Below, in pieces: positions 45,945 to 55,566 of a stretch of DNA of 64,000 nucleotides. Numbering within the stretch: the stretch's first letter is position 1; the number at the start of each line of letters is the position of its first letter. Position numbers and translations under genes: made by a program. The notes under the pieces were generated by a model that was not told the origin of the DNA, did not search any database, and saw nothing but the letters and a program-made list of their open reading frames with translations. Source of the DNA: Pseudoalteromonas arctica (GTDB lineage: Bacteria > Pseudomonadota > Gammaproteobacteria > Enterobacterales > Alteromonadaceae); assembly GCF_012927645.1 (NCBI RefSeq), contig NZ_JABBMT010000004.1, positions 124,001 through 188,000 of the forward strand. Direction: 5' to 3'.

Positions 45945-47892
45945 TAGTAATATGCGCAATACAGCAATGCCTTTTAAAAAGACCCGTGTATGGCTGTTTT
46001 CACTATTAGTGTTAGCCATCTCAGCTTATGGCATGTGGATCATGTTTGATATTTTAAATTCAAATGGCATGACCCCGCTTGAGTATGCATTACTTGCGCT
46101 GTTTTCAATTACCTTTACTTGGATTGTGACCGCATTTTGCAGTGGCTGTATGGGATTTATTTTACAATTATTTAGAATTGACCCGTTGACACTGACGCGC
46201 CAAAAAGCAATCGAAATTGATAAGCAAGCATTGAGTAAAACCAGAACGGCCGTCGTTATGCCTATCTACAATGAAGATACGCAGCGAGTTATTGCAGGTT
46301 TTGAAGTGAGCTTACGTTCACTGATAAAAACAGGCCAATTTGCGCATTTTGATTTCTACTTATTAAGTGATACACAAGATAAAGAAATAGCTAACAATGA
46401 GCTAAAAGCGTGGTATGCCTTGAGCGAACGCCTAGGTGATTTAGCCAAACAAACTTTTTATCGCCGCCGCGAAAATAACAAACACCGTAAAGTAGGTAAC
46501 TTAACTGACTTTTGCGAGCGCTGGGGCAGTAAATACGAGCACATGATTGTACTTGATGCCGATAGCATCATGACGGGTCAATGTATGCTCGAGCTCACCA
46601 GCAGCATGAGCAACAATCCACAAGCTGGGCTTATTCAAACGATTCCAATCCCTGTTAGGCAAGATACCTTCTTTGGTCGCTTTCTACAGTTTGCGTCAGT
46701 ACTTTATAGTCCAATGCTAGCAACCGGTTCAGCTTTTTGGCAGACTAATCACGCTAATTACTGGGGCCACAATGCAGTCATTCGGGTTAAAGCGTTTATT
46801 GATTGCTGCGGTTTACCAGTGCTCAAAGGTAATGCCCCTTTCGGCGGCGAAATTTTAAGCCATGACTTTGTCGAAGCATCATTACTGCATCGTTCTGGCT
46901 GGGATGTATTATTACTCAGTGATATACAAGGTAGCTACGAAGAAGTACCGAGTAATATTTTAGATTACGCTATTCGCGACAGGCGTTGGGTGCAAGGCAA
47001 CATTCAACATTTAGGTTTGTTACCTGCGTCGGGTTTAAAAATAATGAGCAAGCTGCATTTTTTACTCGGTGCAACAGCATACATTTCATCATTAATTTGG
47101 TTATCTATGTTAGTGCTAAGCACCATAGATGCGGTCACCCGCGCACTAAACAGTAATGTCTATTTTAATCAGCCATATCAATTATTTCCGACTTGGCAAA
47201 TAGCAAAAACAGAATTAATTAACTCGTTGCTATTTGTCACAATTGTATTGTTATTATTGCCGAAATTAATGGGGATTATTGTCACCCTGATCCATCGTAA
47301 TAAACAATTTGGCGGCTCATTTAAATTAATTTTAGGCTCAATCATTGAAACCGTGTTTGCCATTATTATCGCCCCACTGATGATGGTTTTTCATAGCTAC
47401 TTTGTGGTGTGTGTATTTTTAGGTAAAAAAGTAACCTGGGATGCCCAGCCTCGCTCAGGCCGCATGGTGCCTTGGCAAGAAGCGATTGGTTACACCTTAC
47501 TAGCAACTTTAGTTGCTGCAGCTTGGGGTGGGATTGCTTATTACTTTACGCCAGTATTCTTTTGGTGGTTATCGCCAATTTTAGTCGGACTAATTTTAGC
47601 CGCGCCAATTGTACGATATTCAAGTAGCATAGGCTTAGGTGTTAAATTACGTAAAATGGGCATATTTATTTGTCCGAGTGAAGTTGATAATAACGACACC
47701 CTTGCCGCTTTGCGTGTGCATGAGCAAGAAATTGCATTACCGAATGATGATGTTGCTAACTTTTCAATCCCTGCATTGCCGCAAGAGCAACCAAGCGTAA
47801 TGCCAATTCAGAGCTTTAAAAGACAAGGCATTAGTAAAAGAAAACGCGTTTTAAATGCCCATCAACAGCTCAAAAAGAGGCTATTTAACTAA
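45916..47892 (+). CDS. opgH: glucan glucosyltransferase OpgH
   Basis: Inner-membrane GT2-family enzyme that polymerises UDP-glucose into the beta-1,2-glucan backbone. It has DADSIMTG (DxD), the acceptor-site Asp in the GEILSHDFVEA region, and RDRRWVQGN (QxxRW-type), with two membrane helices before the catalytic domain and several after it. The protein is about 658 aa, much shorter than E. coli OpgH (847 aa), because the long cytoplasmic N-terminus is missing. ATG 45916 is chosen because GAGG lies about nine bases upstream; ATG 45931 is an alternative. It overlaps opgG by 29 bases. Confidence 0.9.
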   Translation: MSGIQMTSNNSNMRNTAMPFKKTRVWLFSLLVLAISAYGMWIMFDILNSNGMTPLEYALLALFSITFTWIVTAFCSGCMGFILQLFRIDPLTLTRQKAIEIDKQALSKTRTAVVMPIYNEDTQRVIAGFEVSLRSLIKTGQFAHFDFYLLSDTQDKEIANNELKAWYALSERLGDLAKQTFYRRRENNKHRKVGNLTDFCERWGSKYEHMIVLDADSIMTGQCMLELTSSMSNNPQAGLIQTIPIPVRQDTFFGRFLQFASVLYSPMLATGSAFWQTNHANYWGHNAVIRVKAFIDCCGLPVLKGNAPFGGEILSHDFVEASLLHRSGWDVLLLSDIQGSYEEVPSNILDYAIRDRRWVQGNIQHLGLLPASGLKIMSKLHFLLGATAYISSLIWLSMLVLSTIDAVTRALNSNVYFNQPYQLFPTWQIAKTELINSLLFVTIVLLLLPKLMGIIVTLIHRNKQFGGSFKLILGSIIETVFAIIIAPLMMVFHSYFVVCVFLGKKVTWDAQPRSGRMVPWQEAIGYTLLATLVAAAWGGIAYYFTPVFFWWLSPILVGLILAAPIVRYSSSIGLGVKLRKMGIFICPSEVDNNDTLAALRVHEQEIALPNDDVANFSIPALPQEQPSVMPIQSFKRQGISKRKRVLNAHQQLKKRLFN

Positions 47893-47908
47893 CCCGTCGC
47901 TGGGCAAA

Positions 47909-47940
47909 AAAAACCGCGCAACTAACGTTGCGCGGTTTTT
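47909..47940. terminator. bidirectional terminator between opgH and pstS
   Basis: AAAAACCGCGCAAC (47909-47922) pairs perfectly with GTTGCGCGGTTTTT (47927-47940) around a TAAC loop. A/T tracts on both sides serve the converging opgGH and pstS transcripts. Confidence 0.95.
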
Positions 47941-47964
47941 ATTAACTCATAGTCGATATTAAGC

Positions 47965-48933
47965 TTAAAGAAGACCTAGCTTTTTAAGTTCGCTCATTGC
48001 CATCTTGCCAGAAAGTGGTACATAACCATCTTTCTCTACAATTTTTTGACCATCTTGTGATAACACCATTTTTAAGAACTCAGCTTCAATAGGTGCAAGC
48101 GGTTTGTTCGGATGCTTGTTCACGTAAACATACAAAAAGCGCGACAGTGGGTATTTACCTGTTGCTACATTCTCAAGTGTAGCATCAACAAAGTTATCGC
48201 CTTTTTTCGCCAGTGGCACAGTACGTACGCCTGATGTTTTATAACCGATACCTGAGTAACCAATTGCGTTCACTGATGAAGAAATTGACTGTACCACAGA
48301 GGCAGAACCAGGTTGCTCATTCACGTTGTTACGGAAGTCACCTTTACATAGCGCTTTATTTTTAAAGTATCCATAAGTACCTGATACTGAGTTACGGCCA
48401 TAAAGTTGAATATCTTTTGCAGCCCAATCACCTGTTAAACCAACATCACTCCAGCGAGTCACATCTGCGGCAGCACCACATTTACGAGTTGAAGAGAAAA
48501 TCGCATCGATTTGGTCAATACGTAACCCTTCAATTGGATTGTCTTTATGAACAAATACTGCCAATGCATCAATCGCAACACGGACTTCTGTAGGTTTATA
48601 ACCGTAACGTTTTTCAAACGCTTCGATTTCTTTTGATTTCATTCTGCGGCTCATCGGGCCAAAGTTTGCTGTGCCTTCTGTCAATGCCGGTGGCGCAGTA
48701 GATGAACCAGCTGCTTGAATTTGGATGTTCACATTTGGGTAGATACGTTTATACTCTTCAGCCCAAAAGGTCATCATGTTGGCTAAAGTATCAGAGCCCA
48801 CAGATGAAAAATTACCTGAAATACCACTGGTTTTTTGGTACTCAGGAATAACTGTATCTACAGCCATTGCTTGTGCAGATACAAATGTTGTTACTGCCAC
48901 ACCCATTGCGGCTACTAGGTTTTTAAATTTCAT
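47965..48933 (-). CDS. pstS: phosphate-binding protein, PstS family
   Basis: Periplasmic substrate-binding protein of the high-affinity phosphate ABC transporter. It has a signal peptide ending AQAMA. Phosphate-binding segments are visible: [21 protein letters not shown] (the SGS/SST loop) and [11 protein letters not shown]. 322 aa, in the size range of the marine 'PstS-like' group. It lies downstream of phoBR in the same direction and is preceded by tandem Pho-box repeats. pstCAB and phoU are not adjacent, so the transporter must be encoded elsewhere or this copy serves as an extra binding protein. Confidence 0.88.
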   Translation of the reverse strand: MKFKNLVAAMGVAVTTFVSAQAMAVDTVIPEYQKTSGISGNFSSVGSDTLANMMTFWAEEYKRIYPNVNIQIQAAGSSTAPPALTEGTANFGPMSRRMKSKEIEAFEKRYGYKPTEVRVAIDALAVFVHKDNPIEGLRIDQIDAIFSSTRKCGAAADVTRWSDVGLTGDWAAKDIQLYGRNSVSGTYGYFKNKALCKGDFRNNVNEQPGSASVVQSISSSVNAIGYSGIGYKTSGVRTVPLAKKGDNFVDATLENVATGKYPLSRFLYVYVNKHPNKPLAPIEAEFLKMVLSQDGQKIVEKDGYVPLSGKMAMSELKKLGLL

Positions 48934-48992
48934 TAGGTTGCTCCGATTTTGTTCGTTTATTTCTTAACTGTCGTCTACTCTAAAGAGAGTGG

Positions 48993-49032
48993 ATGACAGT
49001 TAGATTACTCTAAAATGACAATTTTATGACTT
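48993..49032 (-). promoter_or_regulatory. tandem Pho-box repeats upstream of pstS
   Basis: Read toward pstS (minus strand), PhoB-type 7-mers recur at 11-bp intervals. AAGTCAT, a 4-base spacer and TTGTCAT occupy 49032-49015. A degenerate unit GAGTAAT (49010-49004) and a perfect CTGTCAT (48999-48993) follow at the same spacing. The PhoB consensus is two CTGTCAT units separated by four bases. The array starts about 100 bases from the pstS ATG. Confidence 0.8.
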
Positions 49033-49044
49033 CAACTTTTTAAC

Positions 49045-50352
49045 TCAATTATTTAATAGCACTGTTTTTTCACGACTAAAAGCAAACGAAAAACATGATC
49101 CTTCGCCTAATTTACTTTTAATTATCAATTGGCTATCGTGACGAGTTAATACATGTTTGGTAATGGCTAAACCCAGCCCAGAGCCACCAGTTGTACGACT
49201 ACGCGCTTTATCAACCCGATAAAAACGCTCAGTTAAGCGATTAATATGCTCTGGTGCAATACCATCGCCATTATCAACCACTGAAAAGTATGCTTGATTA
49301 TCTTTTAGCTGCCAGCTTACGGTTATTTTACCGCCTGCCTTAGTGTAATGAATGGCGTTAAACACTAAATTAGAGAAGGCACTGCGCAGCTCCTCTTCAG
49401 CGCCTTTTATATCGACGTTACCATCAATATCAAATATCAATTCATGCCCTTTATCTTGATTCAATGATTGTGCTTCAGTCCTAATATAGCTAAGTAACTG
49501 CGGTACATTGATCGCTTTATCATTATCTTGGCGTCGAGCGCCTTCAATACGTGATAACGACAATAGCTGATTTACTAAACTATCCATGCGTTTACACTGT
49601 TCAAGCATAGTACCTTGTGCTTTATTCCACACTCCCGGTGGTGGCACCATATCGCCATCAAACATTTCTAAGTAACCAGTAACAACGGTTAATGGCGTAC
49701 GTAGCTCATGAGATACATTGGCCACAAAGTCTTTGCGCATTTGCTCAAGTTGCTTCAGTCGCGTGACATCACGAACAACAACCATTAACTGTGAGCTGGC
49801 ATATGGCATTACCCGAAACTCTAAAACTTGCTCAAAACTGTGACCACTTTCAAGTTCTAATGCTTCATCAAACGATTCCGTTTGCATGTATTTCGCAAAT
49901 TTAGGATCGCGAATAAGGTTGTCAAGCCGCTGACCATGATCCGCTGGCCACTGTAGACCAAGCACTTTTAACGCTAATTGATTACACCAAACAATACTTA
50001 AATCACGCTGTAAAACAATTACCGCATCAGGCACCGCTTCTGCGCCATCGCGAAAACGACGGATCAAATCAGCTAATTCGTTACGTTTTTTACGGTTACG
50101 ATGTTGTAAATGATAGATCCCTTCAAATACTTGCTCCCATGCTCCTTCACCTTCAGGTGGATTAAAACTACGTTGATTCAATAGCCAATCACTGAGCCGG
50201 TAGAGTTGATGATAATGCCAAACAAGCAATGAAAAAGATCCTAAAAATAAAAGCAAAAATGGCGCACCAATAAGCACGCCAATTAATAATAAAGGAAGGA
50301 AATAGACAAACAGACGCTTAGCTAACGCCCGTTTATTAACAACTCGATACAT
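49045..50352 (-). CDS. phoR: phosphate regulon sensor kinase PhoR
   Basis: Inner-membrane histidine kinase, 435 aa. It has a hydrophobic N-terminus with two close helices (about 14-45) and almost no periplasmic part, as in E. coli PhoR. A charged linker, a PAS domain (about 105-200, AVIVLQRDLSIVWCNQLAL), HisKA with VSHELRTPLTVV, and HATPase (NAIHYT, DNGDGI, GGSGLGLAI) follow. It phosphorylates PhoB under phosphate limitation, normally under PstSCAB/PhoU control. Cotranscribed with phoB, 71 bases apart. Confidence 0.95.
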   Translation of the reverse strand: MYRVVNKRALAKRLFVYFLPLLLIGVLIGAPFLLLFLGSFSLLVWHYHQLYRLSDWLLNQRSFNPPEGEGAWEQVFEGIYHLQHRNRKKRNELADLIRRFRDGAEAVPDAVIVLQRDLSIVWCNQLALKVLGLQWPADHGQRLDNLIRDPKFAKYMQTESFDEALELESGHSFEQVLEFRVMPYASSQLMVVVRDVTRLKQLEQMRKDFVANVSHELRTPLTVVTGYLEMFDGDMVPPPGVWNKAQGTMLEQCKRMDSLVNQLLSLSRIEGARRQDNDKAINVPQLLSYIRTEAQSLNQDKGHELIFDIDGNVDIKGAEEELRSAFSNLVFNAIHYTKAGGKITVSWQLKDNQAYFSVVDNGDGIAPEHINRLTERFYRVDKARSRTTGGSGLGLAITKHVLTRHDSQLIIKSKLGEGSCFSFAFSREKTVLLNN

Positions 50353-50423
50353 ACACTCACTTTACCTTAGAGTAAGTAAATTTAAGCCAAAATTAGCTAT
50401 TGGCTTGGTCATCTCCATGGCAC

Positions 50424-51113
50424 TTATAATTTACTAGAAAAACGATAGCCTGCACCACGTACAGTTTGTACTAAACGATCATGACCAAGCGGTGCAATCG
50501 CTTTGCGTAAGCGGCGAATATGCACGTCTACGGTTCTATCTTCAACATAGACATTAGTTCCCCATACGTTATCTAGCAGCTGTTCACGGCTATAAACACG
50601 TTCAGGGTGAGTCATAAAGAAATGCAATAAGCGAAATTCTGTCGGCCCCATATCCAACTCACTACCTTCAGAGGTAACACGGTGTGAAATAGGATCAAGA
50701 CGTAAACCATGTACATCAATCGCTTCTTCCAATGAAGTAGGCGACACACGACGAATAACGGCTTTAATACGCGCCATTAATTCTTTTGGTGAGAATGGTT
50801 TAGTAACATAATCATCAGCACCGACTTCAAGACCGCGAACCTTATCTTCTTCTTCGCCGCGAGCAGTCAGCATGATAATAGGAATTTGGCGAGTATATTC
50901 ACTTTGCTTAAACTTTTTAGCAATTTGAATTCCACTACCACCTGGTAGCATCCAATCTAATAACACCATATCAGGATAAGGTTCTACCATCGCAGCAATG
51001 GCTGAATCGTAATCTTCAGCTTCAATTGCTTGAAAACCATTTTGCTCTAATACAAAAACCAGCATCTCTCTGATCGGTGCTTCGTCATCGACGACAAGTA
51101 CTTTACGTGACAT
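50424..51113 (-). CDS. phoB: phosphate regulon response regulator PhoB
   Basis: OmpR-family activator, 229 aa. The receiver domain has the phosphorylated Asp in [11 protein letters not shown] and Lys in [10 protein letters not shown]. The C-terminal winged helix contains the recognition region [18 protein letters not shown] and ends [10 protein letters not shown], matching PhoB closely. It activates genes with Pho boxes, such as pstS here. A Pho box upstream of phoB itself suggests autoactivation. Confidence 0.96.
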   Translation of the reverse strand: MSRKVLVVDDEAPIREMLVFVLEQNGFQAIEAEDYDSAIAAMVEPYPDMVLLDWMLPGGSGIQIAKKFKQSEYTRQIPIIMLTARGEEEDKVRGLEVGADDYVTKPFSPKELMARIKAVIRRVSPTSLEEAIDVHGLRLDPISHRVTSEGSELDMGPTEFRLLHFFMTHPERVYSREQLLDNVWGTNVYVEDRTVDVHIRRLRKAIAPLGHDRLVQTVRGAGYRFSSKL

Positions 51114-51164
51114 TCCAATATATCTCTTTCGTTATCGAACTAGTTTTCATTATTATGACTAAGT

Positions 51165-51182
51165 ATGACATTTTTATGAAAG
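51165..51182 (-). promoter_or_regulatory. Pho box upstream of phoB
   Basis: On the minus strand CTTTCAT (51182-51176), a four-base AAAA spacer and ATGTCAT (51171-51165) form an 18-bp Pho box about 50 bases before the phoB ATG. A third unit TAGTCAT follows with a one-base shorter spacing. This fits autoregulation of phoBR. Confidence 0.72.
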
Positions 51183-51482
51183 TGTAACGTGTAAATCGAA
51201 ATCTGGGGTAAAAAACACAAAATAAACCCCTTAAAGGTACAAAGTTGGCATACATTATCAAATTACACATTTAAAAATCGTACCTTATAATTACTACATT
51301 AGATTATTACTGAGTATTAAACTCAAATAAAAACGCTAAATAGCACTTGTATATTACACGTTATTTTCTAGCTTAGTAGCCGAGACTAAATTTAATAATC
51401 AACTACACAACACTGCATCACTATGTAACCCACGATAGCACCTTTACACTCTAACTCAATTAAAACACCTATTCACAGCTGC

Positions 51483-51739
51483 GATCATTAGCGAGATCAA
51501 AATCCTACCAAGTTTCACTACAGGGATCATTCGTTTACCAACCGAGTTAGATCTGGGATCAGTGTTTTACCTAGCTAAAGTCATAAGCTGTTGATAATTC
51601 ATACAACAAAGCTTTGCAATAGCTATTTTTATGACAAAACCTCTGTCAATCAAGCTGATCCTTAGTAAAAGTCGGCTTCCAACAAAGCACTGTTAGTAAA
51701 TCAATGATCCCAAAGTCCCAGCTTGGTAAAATAATGATC
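51483..51739. ncRNA. candidate structured RNA / fold-back element between phoB and fba
   Basis: Complementary segments are arranged in strict nested order. GATCATT (51483) pairs with AATGATC (51733). TACCAAG (51506) pairs with CTTGGTA (51722). GGGATCATT-CG-TTTAC (51523-51538) pairs with GTAAA-TC-AATGATCCC (51696-51711). CCGA (51542) pairs with TCGG (51672), GGATCAG (51556) with CTGATCC (51655), GTTTT (51564) with AAAAC (51636), GTCATAA (51580) with TTATGAC (51629), and GTTG (51590) with CAAC (51604). The whole forms one rod-like fold of about 257 nt. It could be a stable small RNA (either strand; a bidirectional terminator follows at 51760) or a small fold-back mobile element. It does not resemble 6S or tmRNA sequence. 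Confidence 0.45.
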
Positions 51740-51759
51740 TTTTACGATCAGGCATAAAA

Positions 51760-51785
51760 AAGCCAGTTGCATGACACTACTGGCT
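51760..51785. terminator. terminator after fba
   Basis: AAGCCAGT (51760-51767) pairs with ACTGGCT (51779-51785). Read on the minus strand it is followed by a run of T residues (51755-51760), so it ends the epd-pgk-fba transcript. On the plus strand a T-rich tail also follows, so it may work in both directions. Confidence 0.75.
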
Positions 51786-51816
51786 GTTTATTTATTAAAT
51801 AACTTAATAAATTAGT

Positions 51817-52881
51817 TTATTTAATTTTTGGGTCTAATTCACCGGTTAAATATTTAAGGTGCATATCATCGAGTGAAATTGGTTTGATCTTACTTGCTTG
51901 ACCCGCAGTACCAAATGACTCATAACGCGCAACACAGATCTCAGTCATCGCTTTTGTTGCTTCAGCTAAGTATTTACGTGGATCAAAGTTCGCGGGGTTA
52001 AGTGCAAGATGACGACGAATAGCGCCCGTTGATGCTAAACGTAAGTCAGTATCAATATTAACTTTACGTACACCAAACTTGATACCTTCAACTATCTGCT
52101 CTACTGGCACACCGTAAGTTTGTGGGATCTCACCACCATATTGGTTGATGATCTCAAGCCACTCTTGCGGCACTGATGACGAACCGTGCATAACTAAATG
52201 AGTATTAGGAATACGTGCGTGGATCGCTTTAATACGATCAATCGCTAAAATATCATCCGTTGGCGGACGTGTAAATTTATACGCGCCGTGTGAAGTCCCA
52301 CACGCAATTGCCAGCGCATCTACGTGAGTCTTACTGACAAAATCAGCCGCTTCTTCTGGATCCGTTAGCATTTGATCTGTGGTTAGTTTACCTTCAGCAC
52401 CAACGCCATCTTCTTCGCCAGCTTCGCCAGTTTCAAGTGAGCCAAGCACACCTAACTCACCTTCAACAGACACACCACAAGAGTGTGCAAGTTCAACAGT
52501 TTTACGCGTTACATCAACGTTATATTCATATGATGATGGTGTTTTACCATCGCTCATTAACGAGCCATCCATCATCACTGATGAAAAACCTAATTGAATT
52601 GAACGTTGGCAAACGCCAGGTGAAGTACCGTGATCTTGGTGCATTACCACTGGAATATGTGGCCACTCTTCAATCGCAGCTAAAATCATATGACGTATAA
52701 ATGGGGCACCAGCGTAGGCACGAGCGCCAGCTGAACCTTGTACAATTACTGGACTGTTAGTTTTGTCAGCCGCCATCATAATAGCGCGGATCTGTTCTTG
52801 GTTATTAACGTTAAATGCTGGTACGCCATAACCATGTTCAGCTGCATGATCAAGAAGTTGTCGCATACTGATTAAAGCCAT
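51817..52881 (-). CDS. class II fructose-bisphosphate aldolase (Calvin-cycle subtype)
   Basis: Zinc-dependent aldolase of glycolysis and gluconeogenesis that cleaves fructose-1,6-bisphosphate to DHAP and GAP. It has [15 protein letters not shown], the metal-binding [22 protein letters not shown], and [13 protein letters not shown] followed by [14 protein letters not shown]. The 354-residue length and the C-terminus ending ...[10 protein letters not shown] fit the subtype TIGR01521 rather than the E. coli FbaA subtype. ATG 52881 is preceded by GGAG at a good distance; the longest frame starts 13 codons upstream without support. It is the last gene of the epd-pgk-fba cluster. Confidence 0.93.
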   Translation of the reverse strand: MALISMRQLLDHAAEHGYGVPAFNVNNQEQIRAIMMAADKTNSPVIVQGSAGARAYAGAPFIRHMILAAIEEWPHIPVVMHQDHGTSPGVCQRSIQLGFSSVMMDGSLMSDGKTPSSYEYNVDVTRKTVELAHSCGVSVEGELGVLGSLETGEAGEEDGVGAEGKLTTDQMLTDPEEAADFVSKTHVDALAIACGTSHGAYKFTRPPTDDILAIDRIKAIHARIPNTHLVMHGSSSVPQEWLEIINQYGGEIPQTYGVPVEQIVEGIKFGVRKVNIDTDLRLASTGAIRRHLALNPANFDPRKYLAEATKAMTEICVARYESFGTAGQASKIKPISLDDMHLKYLTGELDPKIK

Positions 52882-52952
52882 TTGGTATTCTCCAAATTGT
52901 CGATAGCTGCGCATGCGCAAAACTACCTAGTTCGAACGGAATAGTTGAGTTC

Positions 52953-53101
52953 GGTGCAATCACTGCACCTCGATAGTACTGGCTTTTGCCAAAGCTATCG
53001 TTATACACAACCAGCTATTAAATAAGGGTGAGAGGTATTTAATAGCTGATCATACTCAGTATAGTTAGCAGCCTAAATTAACGATTGCTAACTACACTGA
53101 G
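52953..53101 (-). repeat. four consecutive stem-loops between pgk and fba
   Basis: In the 230-base gap lie four stem-loops. (a) GGTGCA/TGCACC, 52953-52969. (b) CGATAG plus TGGC paired with GCCA plus CTATCG, 52971-53000. (c) A perfect 13-bp stem CAGCTATTAAATA/TATTTAATAGCTG, 53012-53048. (d) A 16-bp stem with one mismatch, CTCAGTATAGTTAGCA/TGCTAACTACACTGAG, 53055-53101. None has a clear U-tract, so processing or mRNA-stabilising hairpins between the two highly expressed glycolytic genes are more likely than terminators. Confidence 0.75.
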
Positions 53102-53111
53102 CAAACGCTAA

Positions 53112-54287
53112 TTACTTAGCGCGTTGTTCAAGCATAGCAACTGCGGGGAGTTTTTTCCCTTCTAAGAACTCAAGGAAAGCGCCACCGCCAGTTGAAATAT
53201 ACGAGATTTTATCGGCAATGCCGTATTTATCAATCGCTGCTAACGTATCACCGCCACCAGCAATTGAAAATGCATTTGAATTAGCAATCGCTTGTGCAAT
53301 AGCACGTGTGCCATTACCAAACTGGTCAAATTCAAATACACCTAACGGACCATTCCATACAACAGTACCCGCATTTGCAATAATTTTTGCAAGTTGGCTT
53401 GCTGTATCTGGACCAATATCAAAAATCATATCAGTGTCTGTAACTTCACTAACATCTTTTAAAGTTGCAACGGCAGACTCTGAAAACTCATTACCAACCA
53501 CCACATCGGTCGGTACTGGTATTTCACCGTTATTACTTTTCGCCGCTGCACTTAATTTATTTGCTTCATCAATTAAATCCGCTTCGTATAATGATTTACC
53601 AACGGGGTAGCCTGCCGCAGCAATAAATGTATTTGCAATACCGCCACCAGTGACCAATTGATCAACAATCGTTGAAAGCGAATCTAGTACGGTTAGTTTA
53701 GTGGATACTTTAGAGCCACCTACAATCGCCACCAGCGGACGAGCTGGGTTATCAAGTGCTTTACCTAATGCATCTAATTCAGCAGCTAATAGTGGACCTG
53801 CGCAGGCCACATCGGCAAATAAACCAACGCCATGTGTTGATGCTTGAGCACGATGAGCTGTACCAAATGCATCCATTACATATACATCACATAATGCAGC
53901 TAGTTTTTTAGATAATGCTTCGTCATCTTTGCTTTCGCCAACATTAAAGCGTACGTTTTCAAAAACCACGACTTCATTATCAGCAATTTCAACGCCATTT
54001 AAGTAATCTTTTTCAAGACGTACAGTTTGTTCAAGTGCTTCATTTAAATAATCAACAACTGGGGCTAATGATAACTCCTCGTTGTATTCCCCTTCCGTTG
54101 GGCGGCCTAGGTGTGACATCACCATTACTTTAGCGCCTTTTTCAAGGGCTAATTTAATACTAGGTAATGCAGCACGAATACGTGCATCTGAGGTCACGTT
54201 ACCTGCTTTTACTGGTATATTTAAATCTTCACGAATTAACACGCGTTTGCCGTTTAAATCTAAATCTGCCATATTTATGACCGACAT
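53112..54287 (-). CDS. pgk: phosphoglycerate kinase
   Basis: Glycolytic kinase making ATP from 1,3-bisphosphoglycerate. It has the N-terminal [13 protein letters not shown], the SHLGRP motif, [13 protein letters not shown] and the C-terminal nucleotide site GGGDTLAAI. 391 aa, close to E. coli (387). The ATG follows AAGGAG. It is flanked upstream by epd and downstream by the stem-loop array and fba. Confidence 0.97.
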   Translation of the reverse strand: MSVINMADLDLNGKRVLIREDLNIPVKAGNVTSDARIRAALPSIKLALEKGAKVMVMSHLGRPTEGEYNEELSLAPVVDYLNEALEQTVRLEKDYLNGVEIADNEVVVFENVRFNVGESKDDEALSKKLAALCDVYVMDAFGTAHRAQASTHGVGLFADVACAGPLLAAELDALGKALDNPARPLVAIVGGSKVSTKLTVLDSLSTIVDQLVTGGGIANTFIAAAGYPVGKSLYEADLIDEANKLSAAAKSNNGEIPVPTDVVVGNEFSESAVATLKDVSEVTDTDMIFDIGPDTASQLAKIIANAGTVVWNGPLGVFEFDQFGNGTRAIAQAIANSNAFSIAGGGDTLAAIDKYGIADKISYISTGGGAFLEFLEGKKLPAVAMLEQRAK

Positions 54288-54346
54288 GAACTTCTCCTTA
54301 ATTAACGATACTGACTTGAAATATATATATTTTTATTTTATTTACA

Positions 54347-55363
54347 TTAATTATTTTCTGCCATCATTACTCGTGCAGTATCGAGCATTCGATTAGCAAA
54401 CCCCCATTCATTATCACACCAGACTAACAACTTTATCAGCCGTTTATGACTGACTCGTGTCTGTGTGCCATCTATAATACAAGAATGTGAGTCATGATTA
54501 AAATCAACGGATACCAATGGCTCTTCGGTATAACTTAAAATACCTTCTAGACGGTCTCTCGCTGCAGCTTTTAATGCTTTATTCACTGCATTTAAATCAA
54601 CATCAGCGTTGACTGTCACACTCAAATCCATAGCAGTAACATTGATAGTAGGGACACGTACTGCAATCGCTTCAAAGCGGCCATGGAACTTAGGTAAAAT
54701 ACGTTCAATACCACGGGCTAATTTAGTATCTACAGGAATAATAGACTGACTTGCAGCACGGGTACGGCGTAAATCATGATGATAGGCATCAATCACTTGT
54801 TGATCATTCATCGACGCATGAATAGTGGTAATCGCACCTGATTCAATACCAAACGCATCATCAAGCACTTTGATCACCGGCACGATACAGTTAGTAGTAC
54901 ATGAACCATTAGAAACAATTGTATGCTCAGCAAGCAGTTCATCATCATTGATACCATAGACAATCGTGGCATCAACATCTGCATCAGCAGGCTGAGAAAA
55001 TAAAACTTTTTTAGCACCTGCATCAAGGTGTAATTGCGCGTGTTCACGAGAATGATAGACACCTGTACATTCTAAAACCACGTCAACATCTAGCAACTGC
55101 CACGGCAGTTCAATAGGATTTTGCTCAGAAAATAATGCAATAGTATCGCCAGCAACACTTAGAGAATCTTCACCTAAGATAACCGGATATTTAAAACGAC
55201 CATGAGAGGTGTCGTACTTCAGTAAGTGAGCAACGCCCTCAGGCTCAGCTAATTCATTAATCGCAACAATTTTGATCTCGTCGCTTAAGCCCGATTCATA
55301 AAGAGCACGAACAATATTTCGACCAATTCTACCAAAACCATTAATTGCAAGTTTGATTGCCAT
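54347..55363 (-). CDS. epd: D-erythrose-4-phosphate dehydrogenase
   Basis: GAPDH-family enzyme that oxidises erythrose-4-phosphate to 4-phosphoerythronate, the first step of the DXP-dependent pyridoxal phosphate route in which pdxA (8245-9237) acts later. It has the Rossmann start [20 protein letters not shown], the catalytic cysteine in [12 protein letters not shown], and the segment [20 protein letters not shown]. The latter is characteristic of Epd rather than of GapA. ATG 55363 (338 aa) matches the family; the longest frame adds 16 unsupported residues. Confidence 0.93.
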   Translation of the reverse strand: MAIKLAINGFGRIGRNIVRALYESGLSDEIKIVAINELAEPEGVAHLLKYDTSHGRFKYPVILGEDSLSVAGDTIALFSEQNPIELPWQLLDVDVVLECTGVYHSREHAQLHLDAGAKKVLFSQPADADVDATIVYGINDDELLAEHTIVSNGSCTTNCIVPVIKVLDDAFGIESGAITTIHASMNDQQVIDAYHHDLRRTRAASQSIIPVDTKLARGIERILPKFHGRFEAIAVRVPTINVTAMDLSVTVNADVDLNAVNKALKAAARDRLEGILSYTEEPLVSVDFNHDSHSCIIDGTQTRVSHKRLIKLLVWCDNEWGFANRMLDTARVMMAENN

Positions 55364-55566
55364 TAGAAAGAAAATCCACTCTAGTTGCTTGCAGATAAAG
55401 GCAACCTGCATTTGATATGACGGTATTGTAATCGACCTTGAGTTTGAATATAAGAGGCAAGATTAAATAAATGTTCATAGCTTAGATATTAAGAAAACTT
55501 GAAATTGAACTCTGTTAATGATCAAATAGTTACGCCAATAATCGTTTAACCTAGAGCAGAGTTCAC

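Larger units (their letters stand above)
51183..51816. other. 630-base intergenic region between phoB and fba, no gene recognised
   Basis: No reading frame longer than 60 codons and no tRNA is seen. The first 300 bases (to about 51480) are AT-rich without recognisable features beyond the phoB promoter region. From 51483 to 51739 lies the long fold-back element listed separately, followed by the fba terminator. The region is long for this gene-dense window. Confidence 0.7.

Noticed and set aside
51469-51477. DnaA box (CTATTCACA) next to the GATC cluster, suggesting a replication origin
   Set aside because: Only a single box with a mismatch is visible; no dnaA, dnaN, gidA or repeated boxes are nearby, so an origin is not supported.
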